The position numbers were made by a program, and so were the translations under genes. Below are positions 29,216-38,344 of a stretch of DNA of 64,000 nt, in pieces (position 1 is the stretch's first letter; each line of letters starts with the position of its first letter). The stretch is taken from NCBI RefSeq assembly GCF_900103865.1, contig NZ_FNII01000002.1:62001-126000 (forward strand). The letters run 5' to 3'. Below the pieces are notes generated by a model that was not told where the DNA came from, searched no databases, and worked only from the letters and a program-made list of their open reading frames with translations. The stretch is from Vreelandella arcis (GTDB lineage Bacteria > Pseudomonadota > Gammaproteobacteria > Pseudomonadales > Halomonadaceae).

Positions 29216-30308
29216 GGTCTACCTCGACTCGGTACTCATCGACGTACAAGCTCAGTTTGTCGTCCGGAAAACGGATGTAAACGGTCTCTCCTAATGGGGG
29301 ATGATCTTCCGGAAGCCTGGCTTTAAAGGTTTGTTGATTGAGCGAGAAAGTGAGAATCGCATAGGTGCCGAGATCCTGTAGGTGCTTATTTTGCACGGCG
29401 ACCGTGCCGGGTTCGTCGGTTGTGGAAACCTCGACAAATTCCGGGCGAATGCCGAGCTTAACGTTACGGCTCTCGGCCTGGCGGAGTGCCGCTAAATAGG
29501 CGTTGTTTAGCGGTAACGGGTGTTCGCCGAAGTAGGCGGTATTGTGGTCGTAGTGAAGCTCGAAAAAGTTCATACCGGGGCTACCGATGAAATAGCCAAC
29601 GAAGGTGTGGGCGGGTGTCTCGAATAGCTCCCGCGGGGTGCCGAACTGAACCACCTGGCCTTCGTACATCACGGCGATTTTATCGGCGAAGGTCGACGCT
29701 TCTAACTGATCATGGGTGACATAGATCATGGTGATGTTAAAGCGCTCGTGGATTTCCTTTAGCTTGCGGCGCAATTTCCATTTCAGTTGTGGGTCGATCA
29801 CCGTGAGCGGTTCGTCAAACAAAATCGCGGTGACGTCGTCGCGAACCAATCCCCGCCCCATCGAGACCTTCTGCTTTTCGTCGGCGGTCAGGTTTTTGGC
29901 TTTGCGCGACAATAGCGGCGTCAACTCGAGAATGTCGGCAACCTCAAGTACCTTGGGCTTAACCCGGTACTCGGGGGTGTTCATGTTGCGTAGTGGGAAG
30001 GCGAGGTTATCGAACACAGTCATGGTGTCGTAGATCACCGGGAACTGGAACACCTGGGCGATATTGCGCTCTTCCGGCGGCAATTCGTTGACTCGGTGAC
30101 CATCGAATAACACGTCGCCTTCGGTGGGCGCCAGCAATCCTGAAATGATATTCAAAAGGGTAGACTTGCCGCACCCTGACGGCCCCAATAAGGCGTAAGC
30201 GCCACCTTGATCCCACACATGCTCCATGTGGCGTATAGCGTAATCCTCAGCCGATTGAGGATTAGTGCTGTACGTGTGCGCGAGTGATTTAAGTACGATT
30301 TCAGCCAT
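29208..30308 (-). CDS. glpT: Glycerol ABC transporter ATPase with degenerate signature motif
   Basis: This 366-residue ATPase has a canonical Walker A (GPSGCGKST, residues 42-50), Q-loop Gln88, Walker B with catalytic Glu (ILFDEP, Glu166) and switch His199 (YVTHDQ). Its ABC signature is LTADEKQ (from residue 140) instead of LSGGQ. A C-terminal regulatory OB-like domain follows (about 240-366). It pairs with GlpS, whose defects are complementary. It overlaps glpS and glpP by 8 bp each. This ABC glpT is unrelated to the E. coli glycerol-3-phosphate antiporter of the same name. Confidence 0.92.
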   Translation of the reverse strand: MAEIVLKSLAHTYSTNPQSAEDYAIRHMEHVWDQGGAYALLGPSGCGKSTLLNIISGLLAPTEGDVLFDGHRVNELPPEERNIAQVFQFPVIYDTMTVFDNLAFPLRNMNTPEYRVKPKVLEVADILELTPLLSRKAKNLTADEKQKVSMGRGLVRDDVTAILFDEPLTVIDPQLKWKLRRKLKEIHERFNITMIYVTHDQLEASTFADKIAVMYEGQVVQFGTPRELFETPAHTFVGYFIGSPGMNFFELHYDHNTAYFGEHPLPLNNAYLAALRQAESRNVKLGIRPEFVEVSTTDEPGTVAVQNKHLQDLGTYAILTFSLNQQTFKARLPEDHPPLGETVYIRFPDDKLSLYVDEYRVEVDHE

Positions 30309-31401
30309 GCGCGACGCCCTCCTTTTGGAGCAGTGGGGTGTGCACGGTGCCGCCCTGCTGATCGAATACGAACAGTTTGTGGGTGGGGAAATAAATATTA
30401 ATGGGCTGATCTACGCGCAATTCGTGGATGCCTGCGAGGTGCAATACAAGCGGAAAGTGCGGATGGCGGACGTGCAAAAATGTTTCTGAGCCGCTGATTT
30501 CGGCAACATCGACGGTCACCTGCAATTCGAGATCATCGGCGGCTTGCGGCGTTAGGCTTAGATGCGAGGCACGAACGCCAAAGCGGTAGTCTCCGGGGGG
30601 AAGCTGTCGGAGAGCATCGTCGCAGGCGAAGTGGGTATCGTTATCGAACGTAATGTCGTTGTCGGTAAGACGCCCCGGCACGATATTGATCGGCGGCTCG
30701 GAAAACATCTCGGCGCTTAAGATGCCGTTCGGTTCCCGGTAGATTTGATCGGTGGGGCCATATTGCAACAACCTACCTTCGTGAAGAATGGCCGTGTTAC
30801 CTCCCAGCGCCAGGGCTTCGTTAGGCTCGGTGGTGGCATAAACGGCAATACAGTTACGCACTTTAAACAAATCCCGCAGCTCGTCGCGTAGCTCTTCACG
30901 GAGTTTATAATCCAGATTGACCAGCGGCTCATCGAACAAAATGACGTCAGCGTCCTTCACCAAGGCACGGCCCATCGCGGTGCGCTGCTGTTGGCCGCCG
31001 GAAAGCTCTTGAGGATAGCGCGCAAGCAAATGTTCGATATGCAGCATTTCGGCTATTTCACCGACCCGCTTTTCGATCTCGCGTTGCGGATGTTTAGCCA
31101 ACTTGAGGGGGGAGGCGATGTTGTCGAAGACCGTTAAGCTGGGATAGTTAATAAATTGCTGGTACACCATGGAAACGTTGCGGTGACGAACCGATACCCC
31201 GGTGACGTCTTTGCCGTCCATAAGAATCCGCCCTTTGGTAGGCGGTTCTAATCCGGCCATCAAGCGCATCAAGGTGGTTTTGCCCGCAAGTGTTCTACCC
31301 AACAGCACATTGAAAGAGCCTGGTTCGAGTGCTAAATCAACGTCGCTAATATAGGGAACACCGCTCACAGTATGGGCGATATTTTGCAAATGTAATGACA
31401 T
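30301..31401 (-). CDS. glpS: Glycerol ABC transporter ATPase lacking the switch histidine
   Basis: This 366-residue ATPase, first gene of the operon, has a consensus signature (LSGGQQQR, from residue 133) and Walker B (ILFDEP, Glu158). Its Walker A is the unusual GRTLAGKTT (residues 35-43), and the switch histidine is replaced: the segment reads YATTEPNEA with Thr191 at the His position. The C-terminal OB-like domain spans about 235-366. With GlpT it would form one complete and one degenerate ATP site. A GlpR-type operator lies 42 bp upstream of the start. Confidence 0.92.
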   Translation of the reverse strand: MSLHLQNIAHTVSGVPYISDVDLALEPGSFNVLLGRTLAGKTTLMRLMAGLEPPTKGRILMDGKDVTGVSVRHRNVSMVYQQFINYPSLTVFDNIASPLKLAKHPQREIEKRVGEIAEMLHIEHLLARYPQELSGGQQQRTAMGRALVKDADVILFDEPLVNLDYKLREELRDELRDLFKVRNCIAVYATTEPNEALALGGNTAILHEGRLLQYGPTDQIYREPNGILSAEMFSEPPINIVPGRLTDNDITFDNDTHFACDDALRQLPPGDYRFGVRASHLSLTPQAADDLELQVTVDVAEISGSETFLHVRHPHFPLVLHLAGIHELRVDQPINIYFPTHKLFVFDQQGGTVHTPLLQKEGVAHG

Positions 31402-31442
31402 GCGAATCTCGCTAGCGTCGTTGTTATTGGAGAGTATCTAGC

Positions 31443-31456
31443 TTTCGTTTACGAAA
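31443..31456. promoter_or_regulatory. GlpR-type operator upstream of glpS
   Basis: TTTCGT-TT-ACGAAA is a perfect inverted repeat with a 2-bp centre. Its core TTCG-TTTA-CGAA matches the E. coli GlpR consensus TTCGWWAWCGAA at all but one position. It lies 42 bp before the first gene of the glycerol importer operon. Additional CGAAA half-sites occur near 31528 and 31541. Confidence 0.65.
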
Positions 31457-31552
31457 TCCTAGTTGATCGATTCCGAACCTGCAATGCCTTTGTTGTCTGT
31501 GATAACGGCATTGTTGCATGAAAAAGCGAAAATTAAACGAAAGTATAGGGCC

Positions 31553-31579
31553 AAAAAAACCGGCCTCTCAGGGCCGGTT
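31553..31579 (-). terminator. Intrinsic terminator of fadE
   Basis: An 8-bp stem AACCGGCC/GGCCGGTT (31558-31565 and 31572-31579) is followed on the minus strand by a run of seven T residues. It is 22 bp past the fadE stop. Confidence 0.9.
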
Positions 31580-31601
31580 GTAGGTCGATACGTTTACGAG
31601 G

Positions 31602-34100
31602 TTATTTAACGCTGTTTGCCGTCTCAGAAGCCTCGGTATTGGTCTGAGCCTCGGTCTTCGCATTGTGGTCAATCAGCGTCGACTTGTCGGTGGCAAAGGT
31701 GTCGTAGGCAAAATCATCGACGGTGAGCATTTCCAGCACTTCCGCTTCAAATTCACGCATAAACTGCGCGTCTTCTTCGCTAATCAGCTGAATTTCCAGG
31801 GCGGCTTCTACCCGCGCTTCGGGGTGTAGAGCAGTCTGCGGCAGTTTACCCTTGGCATAGGCTTTGTTCACCGTACGGTAGAGCGCTTCAGCGCGGTCGT
31901 AATCCACCAGCAGGGCATTGTAGCGAGCCAGGGGATTGCGCTGCTCGCCGTCGTCGGCGTCCCAGGTGTTCTGCAGCAGTTTGCTACGCAATGCGCTGTG
32001 GGTGGACACTCGCGTGGCGATATCCCGGGCGAAGTCATCGTGGGGCTTATCCCAGCGGCGACCGGTCGGCATAACGATCACTTTCAGCGTTTTGCCCAGC
32101 GCCCGGTTGGGCAGGTTATCGAAAATCTCGACAAAGGCCTGTTCGGCGCGCTGAAGCAGGAAGCGGCAGCTGTAATGCAGCAGAGCCTCTTCACCTTCCA
32201 CTTTGTCACCGGCTTGCCACTGCTTGAGCACCATGGAAGCGAGGTACAGATTGGAGAGCACATCGCCGAGGCGAGCGGAGAGCATTTCGCGCTTCTTCAG
32301 GGCCGAGCCCAGGCTTGCCATGGCGGCATCGGCGCACAGGCCAAAGCCTGCCGAAAGACGCGCGATGTCTTGGGCGTAGGCCGTCGCCGGGCCGTCGAAC
32401 GGCACATTGGGTTTGCCGATGCCGAAACCCAGCGTAAAGGCGCGTGCCGCGTTGCCAAAGATCAGGCCGGCGTGGCTGAAGAACGCCTTGTCGAACGCCT
32501 TGATATCGTTGGCGTCTTTAGCGGCCAGCTCTTCGAGCACGTAGGGGTGGCAGCGGATCGCCCCCTGACCAAAGATCATCAGGTTGCGGGTCATGATGTT
32601 AGCGCCTTCCACGGTGATTGCCACCGGGTTGGCGCTGTAGCCGATACCCAGGTAGTTGCGCGGGCCAAGCGTTACCGCCTTGCCGCCGTGTACGTCCATC
32701 GCATCGGCCAGAATGTCACGCTGGAATTCGGTCAGCTGGCTTTTCAGGATCGCCGAGGGAACCGCAGGCTTCTCGCCGTGGTCGATCAGGTTGGCGGTTT
32801 GATAGACCGTGGCCTGTGCGATGTAACCCAGCGATGCCATGCGCGCTAAGGGTTCCTGCACGCCTTCCATTTCGGCGACGGGGACGTTGAACTGGCGACG
32901 CACGCGGGTAAAGCCACCGCTCCAACCCAACGCGTAACGCGCGGTGCCGGTGGCGCCGGAGGGCAGGGTGATACAGCGGCCGATCGACAGACACTCAACC
33001 AGCATGCGCCAACCCTGGCCGATCATGTCCGGCCCACCGATAATGGTATCCAGCGGTACAAAGACGTCCTTGCCCTTGATCGGGCCGTTCATAAACGGGC
33101 TGCCGATGGGGTGGTGACGGCGGCCGATTTCCATGCCGTCGGTATCACGGGGAATCAGCGCCAGGGTAATACCGCGGTCTTCTTCGTCGCCGAGCAGGTT
33201 GTCGGGGTCAAATAGACGAAACGCAAGGCCAACAACGGTGGCGATCGGCGCCAGGGTAATCCAACGCTTTTCAAAGTTGAGGCGCAAGCCGAGGACTTCT
33301 TTGCCGTCGACCATTTGCTTGCATACCACACCAGTGTCCGGCAGCGAGGTGGCGTCTGAACCGGCACGCGGGCCCGTCAGACCAAAGCAGGGAATTTCAC
33401 GGCCGTCGGACAAGCGCGGCAGGTAGTGGTCTTTCTGTTCCTGAGTACCGTATTTGAGCAGCAGCTCACCTGGGCCCAGCGAGTTGGGAACGCCGACGGT
33501 GACCATCAGCGTTTCGTTGGCAGAGAGCTTTTGCAGCACCATGGACTGGGCTTTGGCAGTGAAGCCCAAGCCGCCGTACTCCTTCGGAATGATCATGCCG
33601 AAGAAGCCTTCTTTTTTCAGATAATCCCATAGCTGCTGGGGCAGGTCCGCGCGCTCAATGGCGATATCCCAGGCGTTACACATGCCGGCGGCTTTCGCAC
33701 ACTGGTTGTCGAGGAAGGCTTGCTCGTCTTCGCGCAGGCCATCGTCTTTGAAGTTGAGCAGCTTGTTCCATTGGGGGTTGCCGGAAAATAGTTCACCATC
33801 CCACGAGACAGTGCCCGCTTCCAGAGCGGTACGCTCGGTGTCGGAAACCTTAGGCGCCACCTTCTTGAACATGGCAAACAGGCGGGGCGTCAGCCACTTG
33901 CTGCGCAGTGCAGGGAGGCCGGCCACGGCTACTGCGCCAGCGCCCAACAGGAAGAGTACGCCAATAACGGCGGCATCAGTTAGCAGGCCAACCAGGCCTA
34001 GCACGCCAAGTACCGCCAGGGCAGCTGTTGCGCCTGCTTCGCGGCGCATCACCACGAGCAGGCCAACAACCGCCAGCACAATCAGTAATAGGGTGAGCAT
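31602..34100 (-). CDS. fadE: Acyl-CoA dehydrogenase, long FadE type
   Basis: The 832-residue enzyme catalyses the first, FAD-dependent step of fatty-acid beta-oxidation. The N-terminus has hydrophobic helices (about 1-24 and 28-66) that anchor it to the membrane, as in E. coli FadE. The acyl-CoA dehydrogenase core (about 80-600) contains KEYGGLGFTAKAQS, GLTGPRAGSDATS and EGANIMTRNLMIFGQGA; the DUF1974 C-terminal domain follows. The ATG at 34100 has GGAGAG upstream and is preferred over an in-frame start at 34187. The C-terminal tail is rich in Thr and Glu. It is a single gene with its own terminator. Confidence 0.93.
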   Translation of the reverse strand: MLTLLLIVLAVVGLLVVMRREAGATAALAVLGVLGLVGLLTDAAVIGVLFLLGAGAVAVAGLPALRSKWLTPRLFAMFKKVAPKVSDTERTALEAGTVSWDGELFSGNPQWNKLLNFKDDGLREDEQAFLDNQCAKAAGMCNAWDIAIERADLPQQLWDYLKKEGFFGMIIPKEYGGLGFTAKAQSMVLQKLSANETLMVTVGVPNSLGPGELLLKYGTQEQKDHYLPRLSDGREIPCFGLTGPRAGSDATSLPDTGVVCKQMVDGKEVLGLRLNFEKRWITLAPIATVVGLAFRLFDPDNLLGDEEDRGITLALIPRDTDGMEIGRRHHPIGSPFMNGPIKGKDVFVPLDTIIGGPDMIGQGWRMLVECLSIGRCITLPSGATGTARYALGWSGGFTRVRRQFNVPVAEMEGVQEPLARMASLGYIAQATVYQTANLIDHGEKPAVPSAILKSQLTEFQRDILADAMDVHGGKAVTLGPRNYLGIGYSANPVAITVEGANIMTRNLMIFGQGAIRCHPYVLEELAAKDANDIKAFDKAFFSHAGLIFGNAARAFTLGFGIGKPNVPFDGPATAYAQDIARLSAGFGLCADAAMASLGSALKKREMLSARLGDVLSNLYLASMVLKQWQAGDKVEGEEALLHYSCRFLLQRAEQAFVEIFDNLPNRALGKTLKVIVMPTGRRWDKPHDDFARDIATRVSTHSALRSKLLQNTWDADDGEQRNPLARYNALLVDYDRAEALYRTVNKAYAKGKLPQTALHPEARVEAALEIQLISEEDAQFMREFEAEVLEMLTVDDFAYDTFATDKSTLIDHNAKTEAQTNTEASETANSVK

Positions 34101-34219
34101 AGAGACTCTCCATGGGTTGTGACGAGAATCGTGTGGTTCGCACACGTATTTAAACAGATGTTTGAATATTGGCAGACCGGCGCCCACCAGTGCAAGCGTT
34201 TAAGTACCTTTTGCCGACA

Positions 34220-34250
34220 TAAAAAAACGCCGCGGGATGGGCCGCGACGT
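34220..34250 (-). terminator. Intrinsic terminator of the bet operon
   Basis: A 9-bp stem with one T-G wobble (34227-34235 pairing with 34242-34250) is followed on the minus strand by seven T residues. It lies 28 bp past the betA stop. Confidence 0.85.
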
Positions 34251-34277
34251 TTTAGAGTTAAGTCTGAAAGGCTTGGT

Positions 34278-35951
34278 TCAATGCTGCTTCGCAGGCGTAC
34301 CTTTGGCAACGAAGTAATCGACATTGGCGCGGGGTAGCGGTTGGCGCTCTCGAACCCGGTCGGCAATTTTTTCGGCCAACATAATAGTCGGCGCGTTGAG
34401 GTTGCCGGTAGGAATGACCGGGAATAGCGAGGCATCCACCACGCGCAGCCCTTCTACGCCATGTACACGTCCTTGGCCGTCGGTGACCGACATCGCATCA
34501 TCGCCCATTCGGCAACTACCGCAGGGGTGGTAAGCGGTTTCGGCGTGCTGTTTGACGAAGGCGTCGAGTTCGGCATCCGATTGTACGTCTGGGCCGGGCG
34601 CGATCTCGCGACCACGGTATGGCTCAAACGCTGGCTGGGCGATGATCTCACGCGTTAGGCGAATGGCGTCGCGGAACTCTTCCCAATCTTTGTCTTTGGA
34701 CATGTAGTTAAACAAAATGCTGGGGGCAGCGTGAGGGTCTTTCGAGGTTAGCTGGATACGCCCGCGGCTTTCTGAACGCATAGAACCAACGTGGGCCTGG
34801 AAGCCGTGGGCCTGCACCGCACTCTTGCCGTTGTAGCTGATGGCGATGGGCAGGAAGTGGTACTGCAGGTTTGGCCACGCTTCTTCATCGCGGCTGCGAA
34901 TAAAGCCACAGGATTCAAACTGGTTGCTAGCACCCACGCCGGTGCCTTTGAACAGCCATTCGGCGCCAATTTTCGGCTGGTTGTACCACTTGAGCGCTGG
35001 GTAGAGCGAAATCGGCTCTTTGCACTCGTACTGGATATACATTTCCAGGTGGTCTTGTAGGTTTTCACCCACGCCGGGCAGTTCGTGAACGACGGGAATA
35101 TCCAGCGAATTGAGCAGCTCGGGGTTGCCGATGCCCGAGCGCTGCAGAATCTGCGGCGAGGCAATGGCGCCACCGCAAAGCAGCACTTCGCGACGCGCAC
35201 GGGCCTGTTGCGGCTGGCCTTTACGCTCATAGCGAACGCCAACGGCGCGCTTGCCGTCAAACTCGATCACATCGGTCACCGCGTGGGTTTCGATGGTCAG
35301 GTTATCGCGCTGCTTTGCGGTATCCAAGTAGCCACGCGCAGTAGACGCGCGACGACCGTTGGGCGTCACAAAGCGGTCCATGGGGCCAAAGCCCTCTTGC
35401 TGGTAGCCGTTGACGTCCTCGGTTTCCGGGTAGCCCGCCTGCTTGCCAGCTTCAATGAAGGTGCGGTAAAGCGGGTTGTTATCCGCTTTGGGCGTGGTCA
35501 CGCTCACCGGGCCTTCACCGCCGTGATAGTCGTTCGAGCCGATATCGCGGGTTTCGCTTTTCTTGAAGTAGGGCAGGCAGCTTAAGTAATCCCAGTCTTC
35601 AAGGCCGGGCTGGCTGGCCCAGTTGTCGTAATCCAGCGCGTTACCGCGGATGTAGCACATGCCGTTGATCAGCGATGAGCCGCCAAGGCCCTTACCGCGG
35701 CCGCACTCCATGCGGCGGCCATCCATGTAGGGCTCGGGGTCGGTTTCAAACGCCCAGTTATAGCGCTTGCCTTGTAGTGGGAAGGCCAGGGCAGCGGGCA
35801 TCTGGGTGCGAAAATCAAAGCGATAATCGGGGCCACCGGCTTCCAGCAGCAGTACGCTAACGTTGCTGTCTTCGGTTAGGCGCGTGGCTAGCACGTTACC
35901 CGCTGAGCCCGCGCCAATAATGATGTAATCAAATTCGCGTGGTTGAGACAT
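34278..35951 (-). CDS. betA: Choline dehydrogenase (GMC oxidoreductase)
   Basis: The 557-residue flavoenzyme oxidises choline to betaine aldehyde, the first step of glycine betaine synthesis. The GMC pattern is complete: [15 protein letters not shown] for FAD binding, [14 protein letters not shown], a [10 protein letters not shown] signature and the active-site His in [10 protein letters not shown]. The start has AAGGAG upstream. It is last in the betIBA operon, downstream of betB and a strong intercistronic stem-loop. A membrane-associated location is expected from homologues; no signal peptide is seen. Confidence 0.96.
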   Translation of the reverse strand: MSQPREFDYIIIGAGSAGNVLATRLTEDSNVSVLLLEAGGPDYRFDFRTQMPAALAFPLQGKRYNWAFETDPEPYMDGRRMECGRGKGLGGSSLINGMCYIRGNALDYDNWASQPGLEDWDYLSCLPYFKKSETRDIGSNDYHGGEGPVSVTTPKADNNPLYRTFIEAGKQAGYPETEDVNGYQQEGFGPMDRFVTPNGRRASTARGYLDTAKQRDNLTIETHAVTDVIEFDGKRAVGVRYERKGQPQQARARREVLLCGGAIASPQILQRSGIGNPELLNSLDIPVVHELPGVGENLQDHLEMYIQYECKEPISLYPALKWYNQPKIGAEWLFKGTGVGASNQFESCGFIRSRDEEAWPNLQYHFLPIAISYNGKSAVQAHGFQAHVGSMRSESRGRIQLTSKDPHAAPSILFNYMSKDKDWEEFRDAIRLTREIIAQPAFEPYRGREIAPGPDVQSDAELDAFVKQHAETAYHPCGSCRMGDDAMSVTDGQGRVHGVEGLRVVDASLFPVIPTGNLNAPTIMLAEKIADRVRERQPLPRANVDYFVAKGTPAKQH

Positions 35952-35990
35952 CGAGTCTCCTTAAGAAATCTGGCTTAATAGAGGAGGTGA

Positions 35991-36036
35991 GCCGGTAGGC
36001 AAAAAAGCGGAGCGTCTTCGCGTTATGCCTACCGGC
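35991..36036 (-). other. Intercistronic stem-loop between betB and betA
   Basis: Perfect 10-bp arms GCCGGTAGGC (35991-36000) and GCCTACCGGC (36027-36036) enclose 26 nt. On the minus strand the loop holds a small GC-rich hairpin possibility followed by TTTTTT just inside the second arm, so the large stem and a small terminator-like structure would be mutually exclusive. It may set the betB:betA expression ratio or act as an attenuator; this is inference. Confidence 0.6.
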
Positions 36037-36054
36037 AGAGCTTAGTGCTTAGAG

Positions 36055-37524
36055 TTAAAACACTGACTCAAATGGCCCCATCTCGATCTGCACGGATTTG
36101 GTCTGGGTATAGTGATTGAGGGTCTCAACACCGTTTTCGCGCCCAATCCCCGACTCTTTGTAACCGCCTACAGGCATTTCGGAAGGTGACTCGCCCCAGG
36201 TATTGACCCAGCAGATGCCCGCTTCCAACTGATGAATCACACGGTGCGCGCGGTTCAGGCTTTCGCTGAAGACGCCGGCGGCCAGGCCATAGGGGGTGTC
36301 ATTGGCGCGACGAATCACTTCGTCTTCGTCGTCAAACGCCAGCAGCGACATGACCGGGCCAAAAATTTCCTCGCGCACAATGCGCATGTCGTCGGTGCAG
36401 TCGGAAAATACAGTAGGTGCAGCCCATGCGCCGTTGGCTCGCTTACCAGTGCTCCAGTCGTCGCCGCCTACCAGTACGCGCGCGCCTTGCTCTTTGCCCA
36501 GCGCTATGTAGGAAAGTACTTTTTCCTGGTGCTCAAAGCTGACCAATGGGCCGAAATTAACGTTCGGATCCATCGGGTCGCCGTCGTTAATGCGCTTAAC
36601 ACGCTCGACCAGCTTGGCTTCAAAGGCATCTTTGACGCTGCGCTCAACAAATACCCGGGTGCCGTTGGTGCAAATTTGGCCGCTGGAATAGAAGTTGGCC
36701 ATCATGGCGGCATCAGCAGCCCGATCCAGATCGGCGTCGGCAAACACGATCAGCGGTGATTTGCCGCCAAGCTCCATGGTGACGTCTTTAAGCGTCGATT
36801 CCGCCGCCGCCGACATGACCTTCTTACCGGTGCCGGCTTCACCAGTGAATGACACTTTGTCGATGCCTTTATGCCCGGTGAGCATTGCGCCAACGCGGCC
36901 ATCGCCCTGTACCACGTTGAACACGCCGTCGGGGAGACCCGCTTCGGTGAAGATTTCGGCAAGCTTCATGGTGGTGAGCGGCGTGACTTCGCTGGGCTTG
37001 AAAACAATCGCGTTACCCGCGGCCAGGGCCGGGGCGGCTTTCCAGCAGGCGATTTGAATGGGGTAGTTCCACGCGCCGATAGCGCCAATCACGCCCAGCG
37101 GCTCGCGGCGCGTGTAAACGAATGAGCTTTCACGCAAGGGAATTTGGCTGCCTTCAATGGCCGGCGCTAAGCCCGCGTAGTACTCCAACGCGTCTGCGCC
37201 GGTGACGATATCCACGCTTGCGGTTTCGCTAATCGGCTTGCCGGTGTTGCGGGTTTCCAGCTCAGCTAGCTCGTCGTTGCGTTCGCGTAGCAGGGCGACG
37301 GCACGTAGCAGAATACGTGCGCGCTCCATGCCGGTCATGCCGGCCCATTTGCGCTGGCCATGCCGGGCGGCATCCACCGCGCTGTCGACGTCGGCCTGGC
37401 TCGCTTGGCCAACTGTAGCCAGCAAGCTGCCATCAAAAGGGTTGGTAATGCTAAACGTCTCGCCGGAAGTGGCAGCGACCGGGCGACCATTGATGTAAAG
37501 GGGCTGTATGTCTTGAGCGGCCAT
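36055..37524 (-). CDS. betB: Betaine aldehyde dehydrogenase
   Basis: The 489-residue NAD(P)-dependent aldehyde dehydrogenase converts betaine aldehyde to glycine betaine in the cytoplasm. Diagnostic segments are [20 protein letters not shown], the catalytic Glu in TMELGGKSP, the nucleophile Cys in [12 protein letters not shown], and EEIFGPVMS. The ATG at 37524 has AAGGAG six bases upstream; the longer frame from 37584 overlaps betI and is unlikely. It starts 10 bp after the betI stop. It is highly acidic, in keeping with a halophile. Confidence 0.96.
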   Translation of the reverse strand: MAAQDIQPLYINGRPVAATSGETFSITNPFDGSLLATVGQASQADVDSAVDAARHGQRKWAGMTGMERARILLRAVALLRERNDELAELETRNTGKPISETASVDIVTGADALEYYAGLAPAIEGSQIPLRESSFVYTRREPLGVIGAIGAWNYPIQIACWKAAPALAAGNAIVFKPSEVTPLTTMKLAEIFTEAGLPDGVFNVVQGDGRVGAMLTGHKGIDKVSFTGEAGTGKKVMSAAAESTLKDVTMELGGKSPLIVFADADLDRAADAAMMANFYSSGQICTNGTRVFVERSVKDAFEAKLVERVKRINDGDPMDPNVNFGPLVSFEHQEKVLSYIALGKEQGARVLVGGDDWSTGKRANGAWAAPTVFSDCTDDMRIVREEIFGPVMSLLAFDDEDEVIRRANDTPYGLAAGVFSESLNRAHRVIHQLEAGICWVNTWGESPSEMPVGGYKESGIGRENGVETLNHYTQTKSVQIEMGPFESVF

Positions 37525-37534
37525 GGTGGTCTCC

Positions 37535-38158
37535 TTAATGTGATTCGGTAATGGATGCATGCTGCTGGCAACCATGGTGAGCAAATAATTGATCCAAATA
37601 CGTGTGGGCGAGGTGACGCGCCTCTTCAGCGTCTAAGCCTTCGGGAGTAAGCGCGCCACGCAGCCATAGGCCGTCGATCATCGCGGCCAAGCCACGCGCT
37701 GCATTGCGGGCGTCGGCCCGCGGCATAACGCGGCGAAACTGGTGACATAAATTGGCATAAAGACGGCGGTCATTGACGTTTTGCAAACGCAGCAACATGG
37801 GTTTATGCATGCTGCTTGCCCAAAAGGCGAGCCAGGTTTTGGCTGCGGGACCAGTGACCTGCGTGCGGTCAAAGTTTCCCTCAATAATGGCGCCAATGTG
37901 TGCGCGGGGAGAATTATCTTCCAACGCATGGCGACGCACCGAAACGGCGCGGCTTAAATCGGTCAGGATTTGTCGCATGGTGGCTTCCAGTAGGCCATCC
38001 TTGCCACCGAAATAATGGCTAATGATGCCTGCTGAAACCCCTGCATGGCGGGCTATCCGCATCACAGTGGCTTCTGCTAAACCGACTTCATCAATGGCCG
38101 CCATCGTGGCGTTGATTAACTGTTGGCGGCGTATTGGTTCCATTCCCACCTTAGGCAC
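37535..38158 (-). CDS. betI: TetR-family repressor of choline oxidation genes BetI
   Basis: The 207-residue regulator starts at a GTG (38158) because the resulting [15 protein letters not shown] start matches the MPKLGM start of E. coli BetI, and GGGAG lies upstream; an ATG at 38143 is the alternative. The TetR helix-turn-helix is at about 25-55 ([16 protein letters not shown]), followed by the BetI ligand domain ([31 protein letters not shown]). BetI is released from DNA by choline. It heads the betIBA operon and faces a large inverted repeat. Confidence 0.95.
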   Translation of the reverse strand: MPKVGMEPIRRQQLINATMAAIDEVGLAEATVMRIARHAGVSAGIISHYFGGKDGLLEATMRQILTDLSRAVSVRRHALEDNSPRAHIGAIIEGNFDRTQVTGPAAKTWLAFWASSMHKPMLLRLQNVNDRRLYANLCHQFRRVMPRADARNAARGLAAMIDGLWLRGALTPEGLDAEEARHLAHTYLDQLFAHHGCQQHASITESH

Positions 38159-38238
38159 AGCTTTCTCCCCTCACGTTGAATGCCTATTCACCCCTAACCT
38201 TGAAAAACGGGTGTAGGCATGATTACCTAGACATAATC

Positions 38239-38276
38239 GCATCTTTTTATTGAACGTTCAATCAATAAAAAGATGC
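38239..38276. promoter_or_regulatory. BetI operator: 38-bp perfect inverted repeat
   Basis: Two 15-bp arms (38239-38253 and 38262-38276) pair perfectly around 8 nt. Overlapping the centre is the 12-bp palindrome TTGAACGTTCAA (38250-38261), the core seen in BetI operators. It lies between betI (minus) and the choline-binding-protein gene (plus), so BetI probably controls both. A second, smaller repeat (38283-38290 with 38308-38315) sits in the leader of the plus-strand gene. Confidence 0.8.
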
Positions 38277-38344
38277 TACTGGATACCCGCCCAGGCGACA
38301 ACATCGAGCGGGTATTGGACAATGTGATGAAAAGGGGATAGTGA

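Noticed and set aside
31998..32849. A 283-codon plus-strand frame inside fadE
   Set aside because: It lies antisense to fadE, whose motifs are intact, and shows no family features.
37535..37584. A longer betB start overlapping betI
   Set aside because: The upstream codon lacks a ribosome binding site, and the ATG at 37524 has a strong AAGGAG and the family-typical N-terminus.
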